From Diadema setosum (lineage: Eukaryota; Echinodermata; Echinoidea; Diadematoida; Diadematidae): a stretch of 64,000 bases of DNA. The DNA is taken from contig NC_092704.1 in the NCBI RefSeq assembly GCF_964275005.1, positions 12,434,871-12,498,870 of the forward strand. The letters are read 5' to 3'. The notes under the pieces were generated by a model. That model made no database searches, was not told the DNA's origin, and was given only the letters and a program-made list of their open reading frames with translations. Of this stretch, positions 13,201-23,782 are shown piece after piece (position 1 is the stretch's first letter; each line of letters begins with the position of its first letter). Both the position numbers and the translations under genes were made by a program.

Positions 13201-16200
13201 TCTGTTTCAATAGTATTTAGTATTTCAAAAGTATTTTGCATCTCAAGACTAAAGAGGCGTTTTCAGTGTTATAGGGTTGTTCTTTTCGTTTGTAAATCAT
13301 TTTTTTTTTTCTGGTGCCTGGCGATAGCAAACCCGCGAGGACAAAGTATAATAATGGATAGGATAAGTCGTGACCAACTGATCTTAAACTGGAGGATTAG
13401 GAAAGGTAAATTGGTGATAAAACCGGAAGAGAAGAGGAAGAGGAAACAGCCAATGAGGATGACAAGTACAATGAGGAGGAGGAAGAAGAAGAAAATGAAG
13501 ATAAAATAAAAGGGTTAGAAAATGAGAAGAAAATGTATAGGAAGGGAGAAGGAGGAGGAATGTAACATAAAGGATGACGATAATGAAGAATAATTTCTTC
13601 CATTGCCAGAGTAACTTATGCTCATTTTTTTTCTGAATATTTACCCTTTTCCAATACAGCTTATCAACAAAGGTCCTTCTCATATTGGTCAAACGGTAGT
13701 AAACATCGACTGGCCGCTGTTTACGCACGATGGTAACGTCCTATTACTTCTTACCAGAGCTTCCATGAACAACGGCAAGGCGTGCACGGTGAATGCGTTC
13801 GTCAACCCGGTCGACCTACCGGTGAGGGCGTAGTTCAAGGCATGCGATAAAGAGAACTTGGGTAGTCATTGCTTATTAGGATGCTGGCATGGGAATATTG
13901 CAAGTTTTATTTTGTTTGTTTTGTTTTTCTTCCTCACGCAGTTCGAACAATGATTGGTTGTTTCCAAGTAATTTTTTTTTTAATCAAACAAAGAATGTCG
14001 GTTTCCAAGACACTAGTTCATGACTATTATTAAGTAAAGAAAATAAAACTTTTTTCAAAGTAGTGAATAGCGCAGGAGTCGAGGTACATCGCTTACAGAC
14101 AGCGAACGAAAATTGTTGCTTACAGCGAATTACGGCAAGGAAAGCCTGAAGTATTTCCTTATGGGGGGGGGGGGTCATAAATTAACAACATAAAGAGACG
14201 TTTTGTCTCAGTGAATAAGATCAGTACTCTCTCTACCATGAGATTCTTGGTTCGCTGGAAGCAGTTGCTTTGCCCCTAGGCAAAGTTTTCTTTTCCCCAT
14301 TGCCTGCTTTCGAAGTGGCCATGTAAAAGAAATCAATACGCATAAAACAGATATTAGACAAAAAGATTCAATATAGTACTGGACATGAAATGTGCGGAAA
14401 GAAATGCCTATGCTATTATATACTGCATGTATTTTTTTTTCTCTGAACATAACTTTATATTTTGCCGTATTCATGTATTCTGTCATTTATCTTTCACACG
14501 GTGGAATATATTTATATGCCTATGATGTAATTCCTGACTTATTATGTGTTATATTTTGTTGGGAAAAGGGAATGAGCATAAATGAATTGAATTGAATTGA
14601 ATTGAATTGAATTGAATTGAATTGAATTGAATTGAATTGAATTGAATTGAATTGAATTGAACTGAATTGAATTGAATTGAATTGAATTAGATTGATTTGA
14701 ATTAAATATTATCGCAAAACAAGACGCGAACACGCCAATGTATTGATTATTGCCTCTCGCATCCCCTTCCACTTCCCTTAGCTGGAATCAAGAGTGGTCT
14801 TTGAAGAGACCTACCAGGAGCGAGACAGATCCCACTGTCTCAATACGACAGGTGGTGTCCTCACCGTACCTCCGCTAAACCAGCACGGATTCTTACCTCC
14901 GCACCGACTGGAATGTTGCTCCCTGCAAAACTGCGTCACCATCACGTGTCGCCTGGACAGTCTGCTGGCGGCGAGCTCAGCGAAAGCCGACCTCGTTATC
15001 AGCATCAGATCGAGGTTATTAATCAACACGCTTCACGAGGTCCGTTTGAATTTCCGATCTCAAACTCATCTTTTACCCCATCTGTACTCTGACCTCGATT
15101 ATACCGCATTCATTCATTCATACACTTATTCATTCATTCATTCACTCCTTCGTTCATCCATATTCATTCGTTCATTCATTCATTTACTCAATCTTACTTT
15201 CATTTGGCAGTAATTTTTGCATTGTTCATGAAAGATTCCTTCAACAAGTTCAATGTTGAAGGATACATCCACGAAATTTTTAAGCAACTCGCGTCCGACA
15301 TGCACCCTATATCTATCCGAATGTTTACATGCTGGGAACATTTACAAAGCATTGACTGCTTCAGGCATCATACGATTATTTGCTGGCTGCTTTCTCTTCA
15401 TCATGAAATAATTATGGTGAATGAGGTCTACTGAATGAGAACCAGAACCGCACCTCAATCATTCAATAAATGAATCATTCAGACATAATGGAAGTAACTA
15501 ATTAATAATGAACGTACAGTACATGTTTCTCAATTTGTTCCCATAATGTGTAGGTGTTAATGGAAATCATAACCCCTGATAGTAAACAAAAAAGAAACAA
15601 TTCTTACGTTCAAATAAAAAGCATATTACGATCATCTTATTTCCGTGTAATTTGTTATTTTCACTAATGTCTTTCTCACCATTTCCTCACCAAACCTCCA
15701 CAGGGGAACTACTCCGACGTGACGATTTCTTCTCATGCCTCCGCCATGACCAAAGGGTCTTACTATGACATTCCATACCGCCAGAGACCTTCGGCAGAGG
15801 GATCGGTAAGGCCTGCCAACAATACATTAAGTGTATGAACAGTGCTTTTGACAACGATACAAATCAATCGGCCTCGTGCAACAAAAGGGTCATGCCCAAA
15901 ACCGAATACAGTGCACTCCCGTTACAGCGAACAAAGCAACGAAGTAAAATTCAGTTACAACAATTATCGGCTATCGTATCTTTATACGCTTCATTTGTTG
16001 GGCTATAACGAAATTTTGGTATCACGAGAAAAAAAAAAACAACAACAACAACTGCCTGATCCGAGGATTTATAATCGCCTGAATGTGAATTCGAATGAAA
16101 CGCTCCGCGTCAGAAGAAAAAAAGTTGGATAATAACTGATGAAAACTAAATTCTTAGATTCCCACACTTCATGTTTATTTTTTTTTTTCCAATCTCGGAA

Positions 16201-17979
16201 AATGTTATTGGATTTATCGTCTTTGTTTGATTTCAGTGTGTCAAACATAAAAAAAAAAATTAAGACAAAATGAATATTTCGATACAATTCTCCTAGACTT
16301 CCAAGACAAACAATAATTGCCTACGTCATGTGGGCTCCTAATCAACTCTTATTCCATTGATCATTTATAAGAGTTTAGTAGCCGAAAGAATGTCATAGCC
16401 ACTTTGTCTATCATTTGAACCTATACAGCCCGCCAATATTGTGCATGGTGCTGTGTGATTATCACTTCGCCTTATATCGTATGAGATTCTGTGAACGTCA
16501 CCAGTGCATATTCAAGTTGTTTCGACTGAGAACATCACCAATGCTTTTTGAGAATATTCTCTTGACACATTGTGTGATTTTTGTTGTGCAGGTGACGACG
16601 AACGTTTTCCTGGCAACTGACGACGTGGAGATCTCGATCACGATTCCATTCTGGATCTACATCGTCGCGGCATGCGCCGGCCTGTTCATAGTCATTATCT
16701 TGATTCTGATTTTGTGGAAGGTGAGAAAGAGACCGCGTCCTCGCGTACAGAAATGAAATCATTCGAGAAAGCGATGTCGCTCATTCTTAGGAGGTCTATC
16801 ATTTTGATCGTAATGACCAGCAGACACTGTTTAGCTTATTTCTTTTTCTACCAACTTTACCATAGGTTTTAGAATGGGTGAATGGAGTAGACGCTTCGTC
16901 AAATCGATGAAGAGAGAACCTATGGTCTGTGATTTTAGAGTCATGAGTTAGTCCATGAAAGTCTTCACGCTACCATTTGTATTGTCATCTCAATGTACTG
17001 CACTTGTTGCTGTATTTATTGTTGTTCTTGTCGACTTGATGACTCAATATTTTGATTCTGTACGATAACCCTCCCTCTATCGTAAAGTGTTTGTGTATGT
17101 GTGTGTGCATGTTCTCATTACCTAGTGCCGACCTGGCATGCAGCGATTAGATAGGTAGTTACTGTATTGATGTAGAAGGATGGTGGTAGATGTGATGTAG
17201 AATTACCATTCCCCGCAATGTGCACCAGTAACGTGGGTCACTTGTGACAGGCACGATTTTGTTGCTGACATAATTAACCTATCAAGTCTTACAAACACAC
17301 GAAAAGAGGTTTGGTACTCTATATTTTTGTATGATGATGAATATTACTATTCATTGTTTGTGTTTTATAAGTTAGAGAAAAAAAAACCCCACTCATTTGA
17401 GCCTGCTTTGTTCATTCAAATAATTTTTTGCTTCAGTCTCATATTGGTGACTTCGTGAATTTCTGTCTGATTTGGTAGACATTCCGGCAATTTCACCGGG
17501 ACCCTGTTGCATAAGAAGATGCAATCAACCATAAGTCAGGTATTAGCCAATCAAAATTGAGTATTCACAGACTTGTGTTTGATTTTCTGATTTATGTTTG
17601 ATTGCAACTTTTATGCAAACAGGGTCCAGTTCAATATATTTCTTAAGTTCTCAAATATAAGATACATGCTGAAATTTAGAGCAGCCACTTATATGAGAAT
17701 GAGATAATTGAAACTAATTGTGCAACAAAAATAATCCTGGGACTTGATGGGTTGATTTAAATGCATGTCACATCCTTGTCTCCTCGAGTAACCCGCCATT
17801 TTCTTTGTGGTGTCTTCTCTCTTTGCCCCCTTCGCATCTCTCTTATCCGTTAGATTGGATTCTTCAAGCGAAAGAAGATCACCCCCGAGCAGAGGAGGAA
17901 GATGGAACGGTCCGACACTTCGGGCTCTGACAAATACGATTCCAGCAAGCAAAGATGCCGGACGGTTCCACCAAAATGA
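387..17979 (+). CDS. Integrin alpha subunit, 3' part (20 exons; 5' part outside window)
   Basis: Integrin alpha chains pair with beta chains at the plasma membrane and bind matrix or cell-surface ligands. About 752 residues are visible. In order they give the last three FG-GAP propeller blades, with Ca-binding loops DINQDGFND (exons 2/3) and DMDRNGYPD (exons 4/5), then the thigh and calf domains with paired cysteines. A single membrane span (exon 19) is followed by the GFFKR motif and a short tail (exon 20). All 20 exons have AG/GT borders and their phases join without a break, which is the main support for the model. The 5' exons lie left of the window, so the presence of an I domain and the ligand class cannot be judged. 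No clear furin site (RxK/RR) is visible in the calf region, so the chain may not be cleaved into heavy and light chains. The tail after GFFKR is short and lacks an NPxY motif. Confidence 0.95.
490..839 (+). other. Integrin intron, no feature seen
   Basis: 350-base intron between gtaaga and tttttag. I see no element or conserved block in it. Confidence 0.7.
840..945 (+). CDS. Integrin alpha exon: propeller blade with Ca site
   Basis: Encodes FGFSLAALGDINQDGFN, the FG-GAP repeat and most of the DxNxDGxxD calcium loop. The final D is split across the intron. Acceptor tttttag, donor gtaaaa, exit phase 1. Confidence 0.93.
946..1899 (+). other. Integrin intron with TG microsatellite
   Basis: Contains a (TG)n run at about 1,098-1,127 and an A-rich stretch at 980-1,025. 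Nothing else seen. Confidence 0.7.
1900..2000 (+). CDS. Integrin alpha exon: propeller blade end
   Basis: Completes the Ca loop (D) and reads LAIGAPHDGETGMGRVYIYH, the classic end of an FG-GAP blade. Acceptor cttccag, donor gtatgg, phase 1 to 0. Confidence 0.93.
2191..2364. mobile_element. MITE, TA-flanked, pogo/mariner-like ends
   Basis: 174 bases with a perfect 20-base terminal inverted repeat starting CAGTCAAACCTGTCTATAGC. TA stands on both sides (2,189-2,190 and 2,365-2,366). The ends and TA duplication are those of Tc1/mariner-pogo non-autonomous elements. Lies in an integrin intron. Confidence 0.8.
3027..3302. mobile_element. Foldback element rich in CACAGTGTGAAC motifs
   Basis: The ends agtgtcccacagtgtga and acacactgtgggacact are near-perfect inverted copies. 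The interior is many degenerate copies of gtgaacaca/tgtgttcac in both orientations, so the whole can fold on itself. Intronic. Confidence 0.6.
3853..3943 (+). CDS. Integrin alpha exon: last propeller blade
   Basis: Encodes FGFSMSGGLDMDRNGYP, a further FG-GAP with a DxDxNGxxD calcium loop completed in the next exon. Acceptor cttcag, donor gtatct, phase 0 to 1. Confidence 0.93.
4170..4215 (+). CDS. Integrin alpha small exon: propeller end
   Basis: Only 46 bases. Reads D-LVVGMYKASSVALF, the standard end of the propeller before the SRPVI segment. Acceptor tttttag, donor gtaaga, phase 1 to 2. Confidence 0.9.
4216..5820 (+). other. Integrin intron with simple repeats
   Basis: Poly-C runs near 4,243 and 4,404, an (AAC)n run at about 4,654-4,672 and ATC/ATT-rich sequence at 5,560-5,760. 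No gene or element recognised. Confidence 0.6.
5821..5928 (+). CDS. Integrin alpha exon: propeller to thigh junction
   Basis: Reads H-SRPVIDINAGLSADITGI; SRPVI is the conserved strand that leaves the propeller and enters the thigh domain. Donor gtatgg, phase 2 to 2. Confidence 0.92.
6173..6435. repeat. CGAAC-type foldback repeat, copy 1
   Basis: Degenerate copies of ttcggattaacgaac and ggaataacgaac, with a short antisense portion at the left (attccaaaggtttgtt). Same family as at 39,870-40,290 and 48,126-48,530. Intronic. Confidence 0.65.
6722..6777 (+). CDS. Integrin alpha small exon: thigh
   Basis: Reads G-FNVTLCLSYSGRYTPASI, matching the conserved F.V..C..Y strand of the thigh domain. Acceptor tttgcag, donor gtgagt, phase 2 to 1. 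Confidence 0.9.
7314..7468 (+). CDS. Integrin alpha exon: thigh
   Basis: Reads V-LDYDLVADAALAVTQRCYF through ELCLTHVAYMT. Acceptor atttcag, donor gtaaag, phase 1 to 0. Two cysteines are in positions expected for thigh disulfides. Confidence 0.9.
7822..7965 (+). CDS. Integrin alpha exon: thigh
   Basis: Reads PSIVDKVTPISFRADIRLSD through PILNDRVPASATLT; the D.V.PI.F....L pattern and P.L are family features. Phase 0 to 0, donor gtatgt. Confidence 0.92.
8472..8536 (+). CDS. Integrin alpha exon: thigh end
   Basis: Reads VPILRNCENEICVPDLNLAV, the conserved C....C.PDL signature at the thigh to calf-1 knee. Donor gtaagt, phase 0 to 2. Confidence 0.94.
9012..9159 (+). CDS. Integrin alpha exon: calf-1
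   Basis: Reads VVMVAVITNRGEDAYQSRLR, matching the V.N.GE.AY....L strand of calf-1. Acceptor ttctag, donor gtgaga, phase 2 to 0. Confidence 0.93.
10033..10116 (+). CDS. Integrin alpha exon: calf-1
   Basis: Reads VVTCNVGNPLPSGGK, matching the conserved C..GNPL..G segment. Acceptor ttcacag, donor gtagaa (weak), phase 0 to 0. Confidence 0.92.
10490..10569 (+). CDS. Integrin alpha exon: calf-1
   Basis: Reads IKLRVEFENVNLSGQADAIT through LDVSR. Acceptor ttcccag, donor gtaaat, phase 0 to 2. Confidence 0.9.
10698..11985. repeat. Old tandem duplication inside an integrin intron
   Basis: Two diverged units, about 10,698-11,290 and 11,484-11,985. They share, in the same order, ttcaactctaaa/ttcagctctaaa, tacggtcaccttc.acattt, gggaatctg, ctgtag.tcataaggc.ccc and a closing atacatg. 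Open frames across it are not convincing genes. Confidence 0.6.
12140..12229 (+). CDS. Integrin alpha exon: calf-1 end
   Basis: Reads S-IEAELQHKRKDNRVEINIPV through SINLVG. Acceptor tgtacag, donor gtatgg, phase 2 to 2. It follows the longest duplicated intron. Confidence 0.88.
12950..13055 (+). CDS. Integrin alpha exon: calf-2 start
   Basis: Reads LSTPERVIFDPEEYPRDREI, then EEDIGPEIRHYYS. The GPEI.H.Y motif opens calf-2 in the family. Acceptor cgctag, donor gtagga, phase 2 to 0. Confidence 0.92.
13660..13821 (+). CDS. Integrin alpha exon: calf-2
   Basis: Reads LINKGPSHIGQTVVNIDWPL; the N.GPS.I....V.I.WP pattern is diagnostic. Donor gtgagg, phase 0 to 0. Confidence 0.93.
14582..14696. repeat. 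(AATTG)n pentamer array
   Basis: More than 20 copies of attga, almost perfect, following gagcataaatg. The pattern resembles the short tandem tail at the 3' end of some LINE/SINE copies; a short like tail is at 30,362-30,383. Confidence 0.85.
14782..15039 (+). CDS. Integrin alpha exon: calf-2, largest
   Basis: 86 codons, including ECCSLQNCVTITCRLDSLL, the cysteine-rich calf-2 strand. The donor gtccgt is poor, but reading through it joins LLINTLHE to GNYSDVTI, as in other alpha chains, and keeps phase 0. Confidence 0.88.
15040..15703 (+). other. Integrin intron with (CATT)n
   Basis: An attcattc tract covers about 15,105-15,185. The remainder has no recognised element. Confidence 0.6.
15704..15805 (+). 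CDS. Integrin alpha exon: calf-2 end
   Basis: Reads GNYSDVTISSHASAMTKGSY and ends PYRQRPSAEGS. Acceptor ccacag, donor gtaagg, phase 0 to 0. Confidence 0.9.
15909..16025. mobile_element. Partial MITE with CAGTGCACTCCCG end
   Basis: Starts cagtgcactcccgtta and carries gctataacgaaattttgg, like the element at 59,147-59,332. I see no clear right end. Intronic. Confidence 0.5.
16592..16720 (+). CDS. Integrin alpha exon: membrane span
   Basis: 43 codons. A hydrophobic run (IPFWIYIVAACAGLFIVIIL and on to LILWK) is the transmembrane helix. The donor gtgaga follows AAG in phase 0, the usual position just before GFFKR. Confidence 0.95.
17499..17627. mobile_element. Short foldback MITE
   Basis: 129 bases. 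ggaccctgttgcataa at the left is inverted at the right as ttatgcaaacagggtcc, and inner gcaatcaaccataa pairs with ttatgtttgattgc. Lies in the last integrin intron. Confidence 0.7.
17854..17979 (+). CDS. Integrin alpha last coding exon: GFFKR tail
   Basis: Reads IGFFKRKKITPEQRRKMERS, then a Ser/Asp/Lys-rich tail of about 21 residues ending VPPK and TGA. GFFKR clasps the beta tail and binds regulators in known integrins. Confidence 0.96.
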   Translation: MGFFKRKKITPEQRRKMERSDTSGSDKYDSSKQRCRTVPPK

Positions 17980-20330
17980 TGCGAGGGGATGAATCAGCAA
18001 AAAATGATTTTGGAAGAGCTTTGACGCGCAGTCTTGCCCCATTCATTCAAATGCTTTATACGTGCTATACTATACGTGGCAATGTCCGTAGCACGCTTGC
18101 TGTGGCGTTCTTTCATACGAAGTGTCGTGGCAAATTAAGAGCGAATCATGAATGTTCCTCTTTATCAAACCATTGGCATGCGTGTTGTCTCTTGTGCGAG
18201 AAGGGAAGAGAGCTGAGGGAATGAAAATGAACATCAACTTCAGATACTCAGATAGCGCTGTCGTTACATGAAGAAGTGATGTGAATGAAAAAGATGGTAT
18301 TGTTTTGGCTGGATTTCGAAAAAAAAAATCACCAAAACAAACATCACCCCGTTTTATCAAGAAGTCGGGGTGATCTCACAGTAAAAACGAATCTATTTTC
18401 GTTTTATGAAGTACTAAGCATATATATATATTTTTTTTTTTCTGCATGACGGATTTAACACTGGCGCAGTTATGATCGCATAATAACCTATAATTATAAT
18501 GGTCATTGCACGCTTCTGACCACTGAGCCCTTTACCTGTATTCGTATGTCTCGTGACTAATTTGTGTATTCCACACATTCTCTCCTCCGTAACCATGGTT
18601 ACAATCTAAGTGTCTTAGTGACTTGAAAGTGTGTTTATGTCTCTTGGTATAGATGATTGATGCAAATCATCGAAAGATGGAGATGAAAGAAAGAGAACAA
18701 CCGTGCCAACTGCATCTGAGTTACGAAACCAAACTGAAGGGCCGATTGCAAAAATAAGTGCAAGTGTACGAATCATTGTCCTTCTTTTGAAAATGGGAAA
18801 AAATCGTAATCACTATTCGAAAGTAATTATGAGTCAGTCTTCCACAACGATACTGCCATAGATGGTGCTCTCGAGTTGTTACGCAGACGCCAAATGTATT
18901 GTAGATAAGTTTGCCTGTAACTGAAAGGATATCTATCAACCATTCGTGTCCAAAAAGGAAGCTGAAATATGAATATCGATCTCCACACCGATACCTCTGT
19001 TGTTTGATGAATTTTACTTGGTAATTACGTGTTTTCTTTTGGATAGGCTTAATGGGTAAATATCCTGACCCCTTGCTTAAAAAAGCCATTGTGTCATACA
19101 TTAATTCTATTAGGAGTGACCATGTCTCGACAGCAAAAGTGGTCACTCTACTTTGATTTCTATTATAGTGATAGACAAGTGGGAATTCCCTCATTACTGT
19201 TGCACAGTGGGCATAAACATCTTGTCTTCTTCCGTGTAGAGTATTTGAATAACAGTTCCTGTGTCCGTGCATCATTCCTACCCTTTTCACAGTGCATGCA
19301 AACAAGCATGGATGTGATAGAAAAAAAAGATCACCTGCGTGTTTCATGTTTATCCGGCTCCTTTAATATCTCATCATCATTTTGTAAGTTGTATTAGAGA
19401 TAACAAAGAAAAAAAAATCGAGTGCGTTTTTATGTTTGACATCTTCGACTTTTTTTTTGTAATGTCATATTCGTCACAAGTCTTCGAAGAATAGGCTATT
19501 TACATTGCAAGGTCGTTACATTTTGCACAGCTACTGCTCCGTTTCGTTCTGCAAACTTTAGAAAAAGAAAGAAATGAAATATATATGTTTTTTTTTTTCA
19601 TCTTATGTAACGTAACTGACTTTATTTCACGCGCAGGATTTTCAAATGATAGGAAACGACATAAGGAATGGAAATGTCTTCAAATGTTGATCCATTGTCC
19701 GAAAAAAAAAGTGTATAAATGGGAAAGGGTCTTGCCAAACATAAATCGGTAATTTTCAGAATCAAAGACAATCATTTCAGACCGGACTATAATGATCGTG
19801 ACTTCTTCAAGTTAATAAAATATTATGGACTGTAGACTAACAAAAATATTCCATGGTAACATTAGCTTGATGTTACTGTATCTTGATTTCATCTACTAGT
19901 ATTAGTATTGTTACTATTTATCCCAGTTTTTGAAATATGCATTTGTTAAGCTGCGTCGATTCATCGTGACCTACATACATGTAAAAGATCTGCAAAAGCG
20001 TGGTCCTCAAACGAAATTTTCTTGGGTACTTCTAATGTAGTAATGACAGATGTAAGTGTTGAAACCCATGGTTTATTTCTATTTTGTCTTTGTTGTGATT
20101 TTTTGTTCTTTATATCAAGTGTAACTTCTTTATCATAACATGCCAGATAAGTACAATGTGGACTAAAAAGAATATGGATTTATTCCATCACTAATCAATA
20201 CCAAACAATTTGTGTATATGGTGTCTATACAATTTTTTTACTCTATTTGATTGTAAATATATATAAAAACGGTTATGACTCGAGTGCAATAAAAAAGTGT
20301 TTGTTGCTAGTTTCTAATAAAATGTATTTA
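17980..20330 (+). other. Candidate 3' UTR of integrin alpha
   Basis: No coding signal on either strand. AATAAA hexamers lie at 19,814, 20,288 and 20,316; the last two, with a following T/G-rich stretch, are the best end. The true end is inferred. Confidence 0.5.
18343..18374 (+). other. Stem-loop in the 3' UTR
   Basis: A perfect 9-base stem, ATCACCCCG paired with CGGGGTGAT, around a 14-base loop. It is far more GC-rich than its surroundings. Function unknown. Confidence 0.4.
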
Positions 20331-20556
20331 AGACGAACGTTGCGTTATGAAGTTGTTTCTTTTTAATACAGAATGTTTATTTACGATACAGTCAATATTG
20401 GAGCCCTATTTTCTTTCAAACCGACGTTTTAGGACAACAATGTAGAGTTATGACGTGAACAAGAGCTATAAATTCAAGGGCACGTATACGCATGGACGGA
20501 TAGAATGTTGAATGTTTTTTGTAGGAAGATAGAAAAAACATTACATTGATTGATAA

Positions 20557-20697
20557 AGAGAGAGAGAGAGAGAGAGAGAGAGTGTGTGTGTGTGTGTGTG
20601 TGTGTGTGAGTGTGTGTACGTTTGTGCATTAGACGAGAGAGAAAGAAAGGGAGACAGGGAGAGACATACAGACAGACAGACAGACAAACAGAGAGAC
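20557..20697. repeat. (GA)n(TG)n and GA-rich tract
   Basis: About 12 GA pairs run straight into (TG)n, then purine-rich gaca/gaga repeats. Just beyond the likely integrin 3' end. Confidence 0.9.
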
Positions 20698-20699
20698 TC

Positions 20700-21980
20700 C
20701 AGACACCTTCCCAAAGATGACAGCTTTCCCTCAGAATACTAAAGTAAGCCGATTCGGAGTTACTTTATGTGCACATTGGTACAAAATAATGACCTTCTTT
20801 TTTTTTCTCTCCTCTCATTTGGTTTATATAGACATTTCACTTGTTTTGCACGTGACATAAATAATTCTGGAATTTATCAATCATGTTCAAACAAAGAATG
20901 GACATGCATATTCAGGTGGTCACAAGGGTATTTTAACTCTTGGGAAGAATCCAGTTTATTAGTTTAGTTTTCAGTTCAGTTTTTATTTCTGCATTTCAAA
21001 ATCAATGATCAAATTAGTCTGCATTGAGTGTGTTAAAAACTTTTACAGCCAAATTCCAGGCTTGTTATCAGGTGGATGTGTTGTCAAGCACCATTTGATA
21101 AGGAAACCTCGAAACAAAGCTACAAAGTACTTTGTAAGTATTTTAGTAAACGCTGTCGTATTATCAAAAGTTGCATACTAACGTCTTTACATGTATAATG
21201 TATATCCTTTCCACTCACCTGAGGAAATCAGGAAAGCTTTTTGTCTTGGATATTTATATGTTTATCTTCAGAATAAATATTGAATGGTGTGAACCTCTAT
21301 TTGATATACCAATTGCAGAAAAAAATAATGATAAGATTCAAAATCATGATTATTCAAAATTCTTAGGACTCGATAACGAACATTGAAAATTCCCCTGTTC
21401 CTGCTACATACATCGCCATATCATGGCACATGCATTCTGCGTGAATCCGGTGTCTCGAAATCCATGAACAGGCCTCTTTTCCTATAGAAGCAACTAAATT
21501 CAATACGCACTGAATTACCTTGGACTCGTTTACATGACAATTTGTGGCAATAATCTACTATGAGAATAATTGTATCTATCATTCTAACAACTTTAATCAT
21601 ACTCAACCTGCTATCACTTCTAGTAGGCTCCCTATACATGTAATGAATAGTAGGTCATACTCTACAACCACTTTATCTACTCCTTGCACTACCACTATTC
21701 CCATCACCATCGTTACATATCATAATAATCATAATCATAACTTTGATGATGACCATTCTGCTAGCATTCTTGTACTACATGTACTACATGTACCACTTCT
21801 ATATTTTATCATTTACTACTACGATCACGATTCTTATAACCATATTATGCATTATTATCATAATGATACCCGAAATCATTCCGCTGTCGCTTCTGTGGAA
21901 CTAATGCATAATAAACTGTAGCTCCATGCTATTACCATCTCTCTTTTACCCTCTCGCTTTTACTACTACATTGTACTATA
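20700..21980. other. Intergenic, no gene seen
   Basis: AT-rich, with loosely repeated ACT/CAT trinucleotides from about 21,650 to 21,930. No coding signal. Confidence 0.6.
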
Positions 21981-22236
21981 TGTGACCCTGCACCTCAAAA
22001 CAAACAAAAAGTCGCCAGACATGAATTTTTAGTTTAGACCATATTCTGAAAGAGCAGACTTTAAGCTTTAAAATGATGTATAACTCAAATCAAATGGACT
22101 CTCCTAACCTATCTAAATATTGGAAAGAAAGCACAAACAAAGGAAAATTGTGAAGTGAGAAAAGAGGCTCTGAAGTAAAGTGTCTATTCAAGCGCTTAAT
22201 CTTTACCAAACCTTGCTGGCTGTGTGATGAATGGGA

Positions 22237-22268
<32 letters not shown>

Positions 22269-22694
22269 AGGAAGTAAACCATCAGAGTAACAACAATGAA
22301 GGGATTATTAGATTAAACTGAAATTAGGCATGCCTCATTAAAATATTCTGTCCATAAGCAATGCCAACTTTCAAAGCAGTGGCATTATCCTTTTAAACGT
22401 TATTAGAGTTGAAAGTGAAGAGTGTGCACAAGGTTTTTCAGAAATGAAAAAGGGATTCTAAAGACACACCTAATCACACTATTCTGCCAAAAATGTTTGA
22501 GATAAACTACTAAAAAACACACTTTTCTCCCCTTTTTATGATACCAAATGTTAGCATAATGTAAAAGAGGACCCGCTCTTTCAGAAAATATGAAAAAGTC
22601 AAGTTCGGCTAGGTTGACCCATTTCACTTGTTTCCAGTCCTCACGCAAAATCAGTGTGTGCGACTTTATGTTCGTTTTGAGGTGCACGGTCACA
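21981..22694. mobile_element. Non-autonomous TIR element, copy 1 of 2
   Basis: 714 bases. Ends tgtgaccctgcacctcaaaa and its near-perfect inverse (ttttgaggtgcacggtcaca); TA flanks both sides. Internal A-tract at about 22,240-22,267. A second copy lies at 43,130-43,807. No transposase frame. Confidence 0.75.
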
Positions 22695-22969
22695 TATACT
22701 TCTACTGCGGTTTCCTACTAATATTATTGTTTTAAAACTACAGTATTTTCTATGCTTATATTGTTATCATAATGATACCAGCAATGATTCCGCTATCACT
22801 TCAACCAACTACTGGTAATCCCTCTATTATACTACAACTTCCATTACTGCGGTTATCTACTAATATTATTTGTTTTTATACTACTAACTCCCATTATGTT
22901 TTAGTATGTTTTAGTATGTTATGTTTTATTATCATTCCACAATTCACTTCTAGTACATTTTGTATCGCT

Positions 22970-23072
22970 ACTATAACTACTACTGCTACTGCTACTGCCA
23001 TGGAGCTAATTTATAGTAGCTCCATTAGCACTACTATACTTCTTCTTCTGTACTACAACAACAACAACAACA

Positions 23073-23108
<36 letters not shown>

Positions 23109-23118
23109 GCTGCTGCTG

Positions 23119-23149
<31 letters not shown>

Positions 23150-23172
23150 AACTGTACAACAACAACAACAAG

Positions 23173-23231
<59 letters not shown>

Positions 23232-23235
23232 TTAC
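22970..23235. repeat. (CTA)n/(CAA)n trinucleotide array
   Basis: Long CTA runs broken by CAA and CTG blocks. Predicted peptides are poly-Y or poly-S/V artefacts. Confidence 0.95.
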
Positions 23236-23439
23236 TAGTACGGTTGCCTACAAACATTATTTTTTATACTTTCACAATTTGTATCACCATCGTTATAGTT
23301 ATAATCATCAATCATCGTAAATTTACTTACTAATAGATGTCGAAATACTGCCGGCAATGACTTGTCTCCTGACGATAAAGTTGTTCGTATTTTAGGGGTA
23401 GCACATGAAAAATAATTATTCAGGCTCTTATTTGGGGGG

Positions 23440-23452
23440 GGGGGGGGTTCAG
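23440..23452. repeat. Poly-G tract
   Basis: A run of about 13 G. Confidence 0.9.
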
Positions 23453-23619
23453 TGGGTTTGAGCGGGATCTGTTTCGATTTCAATTGTAAGCAAACACACA
23501 CATTTTCAATAAAATGTTAAAAACCTACAGAAAATGTATATTTTGAACATTGCTCACAAACTTACCCACTTGATTGAATAGGATTTGCATCAAATGAAAA
23601 TTCATTGTTACGAGAGCCC

Positions 23620-23782
<163 letters not shown>

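Noticed and set aside
18721-19347. 208-codon minus-strand open frame
   Set aside because: Lies opposite the integrin 3' UTR, has no domain, and its composition is what AT-rich DNA gives by chance.
22772-23320. Tyr/Thr-rich and Ser/Val-rich 'proteins'
   Set aside because: Translations of (CTA)n and related arrays.
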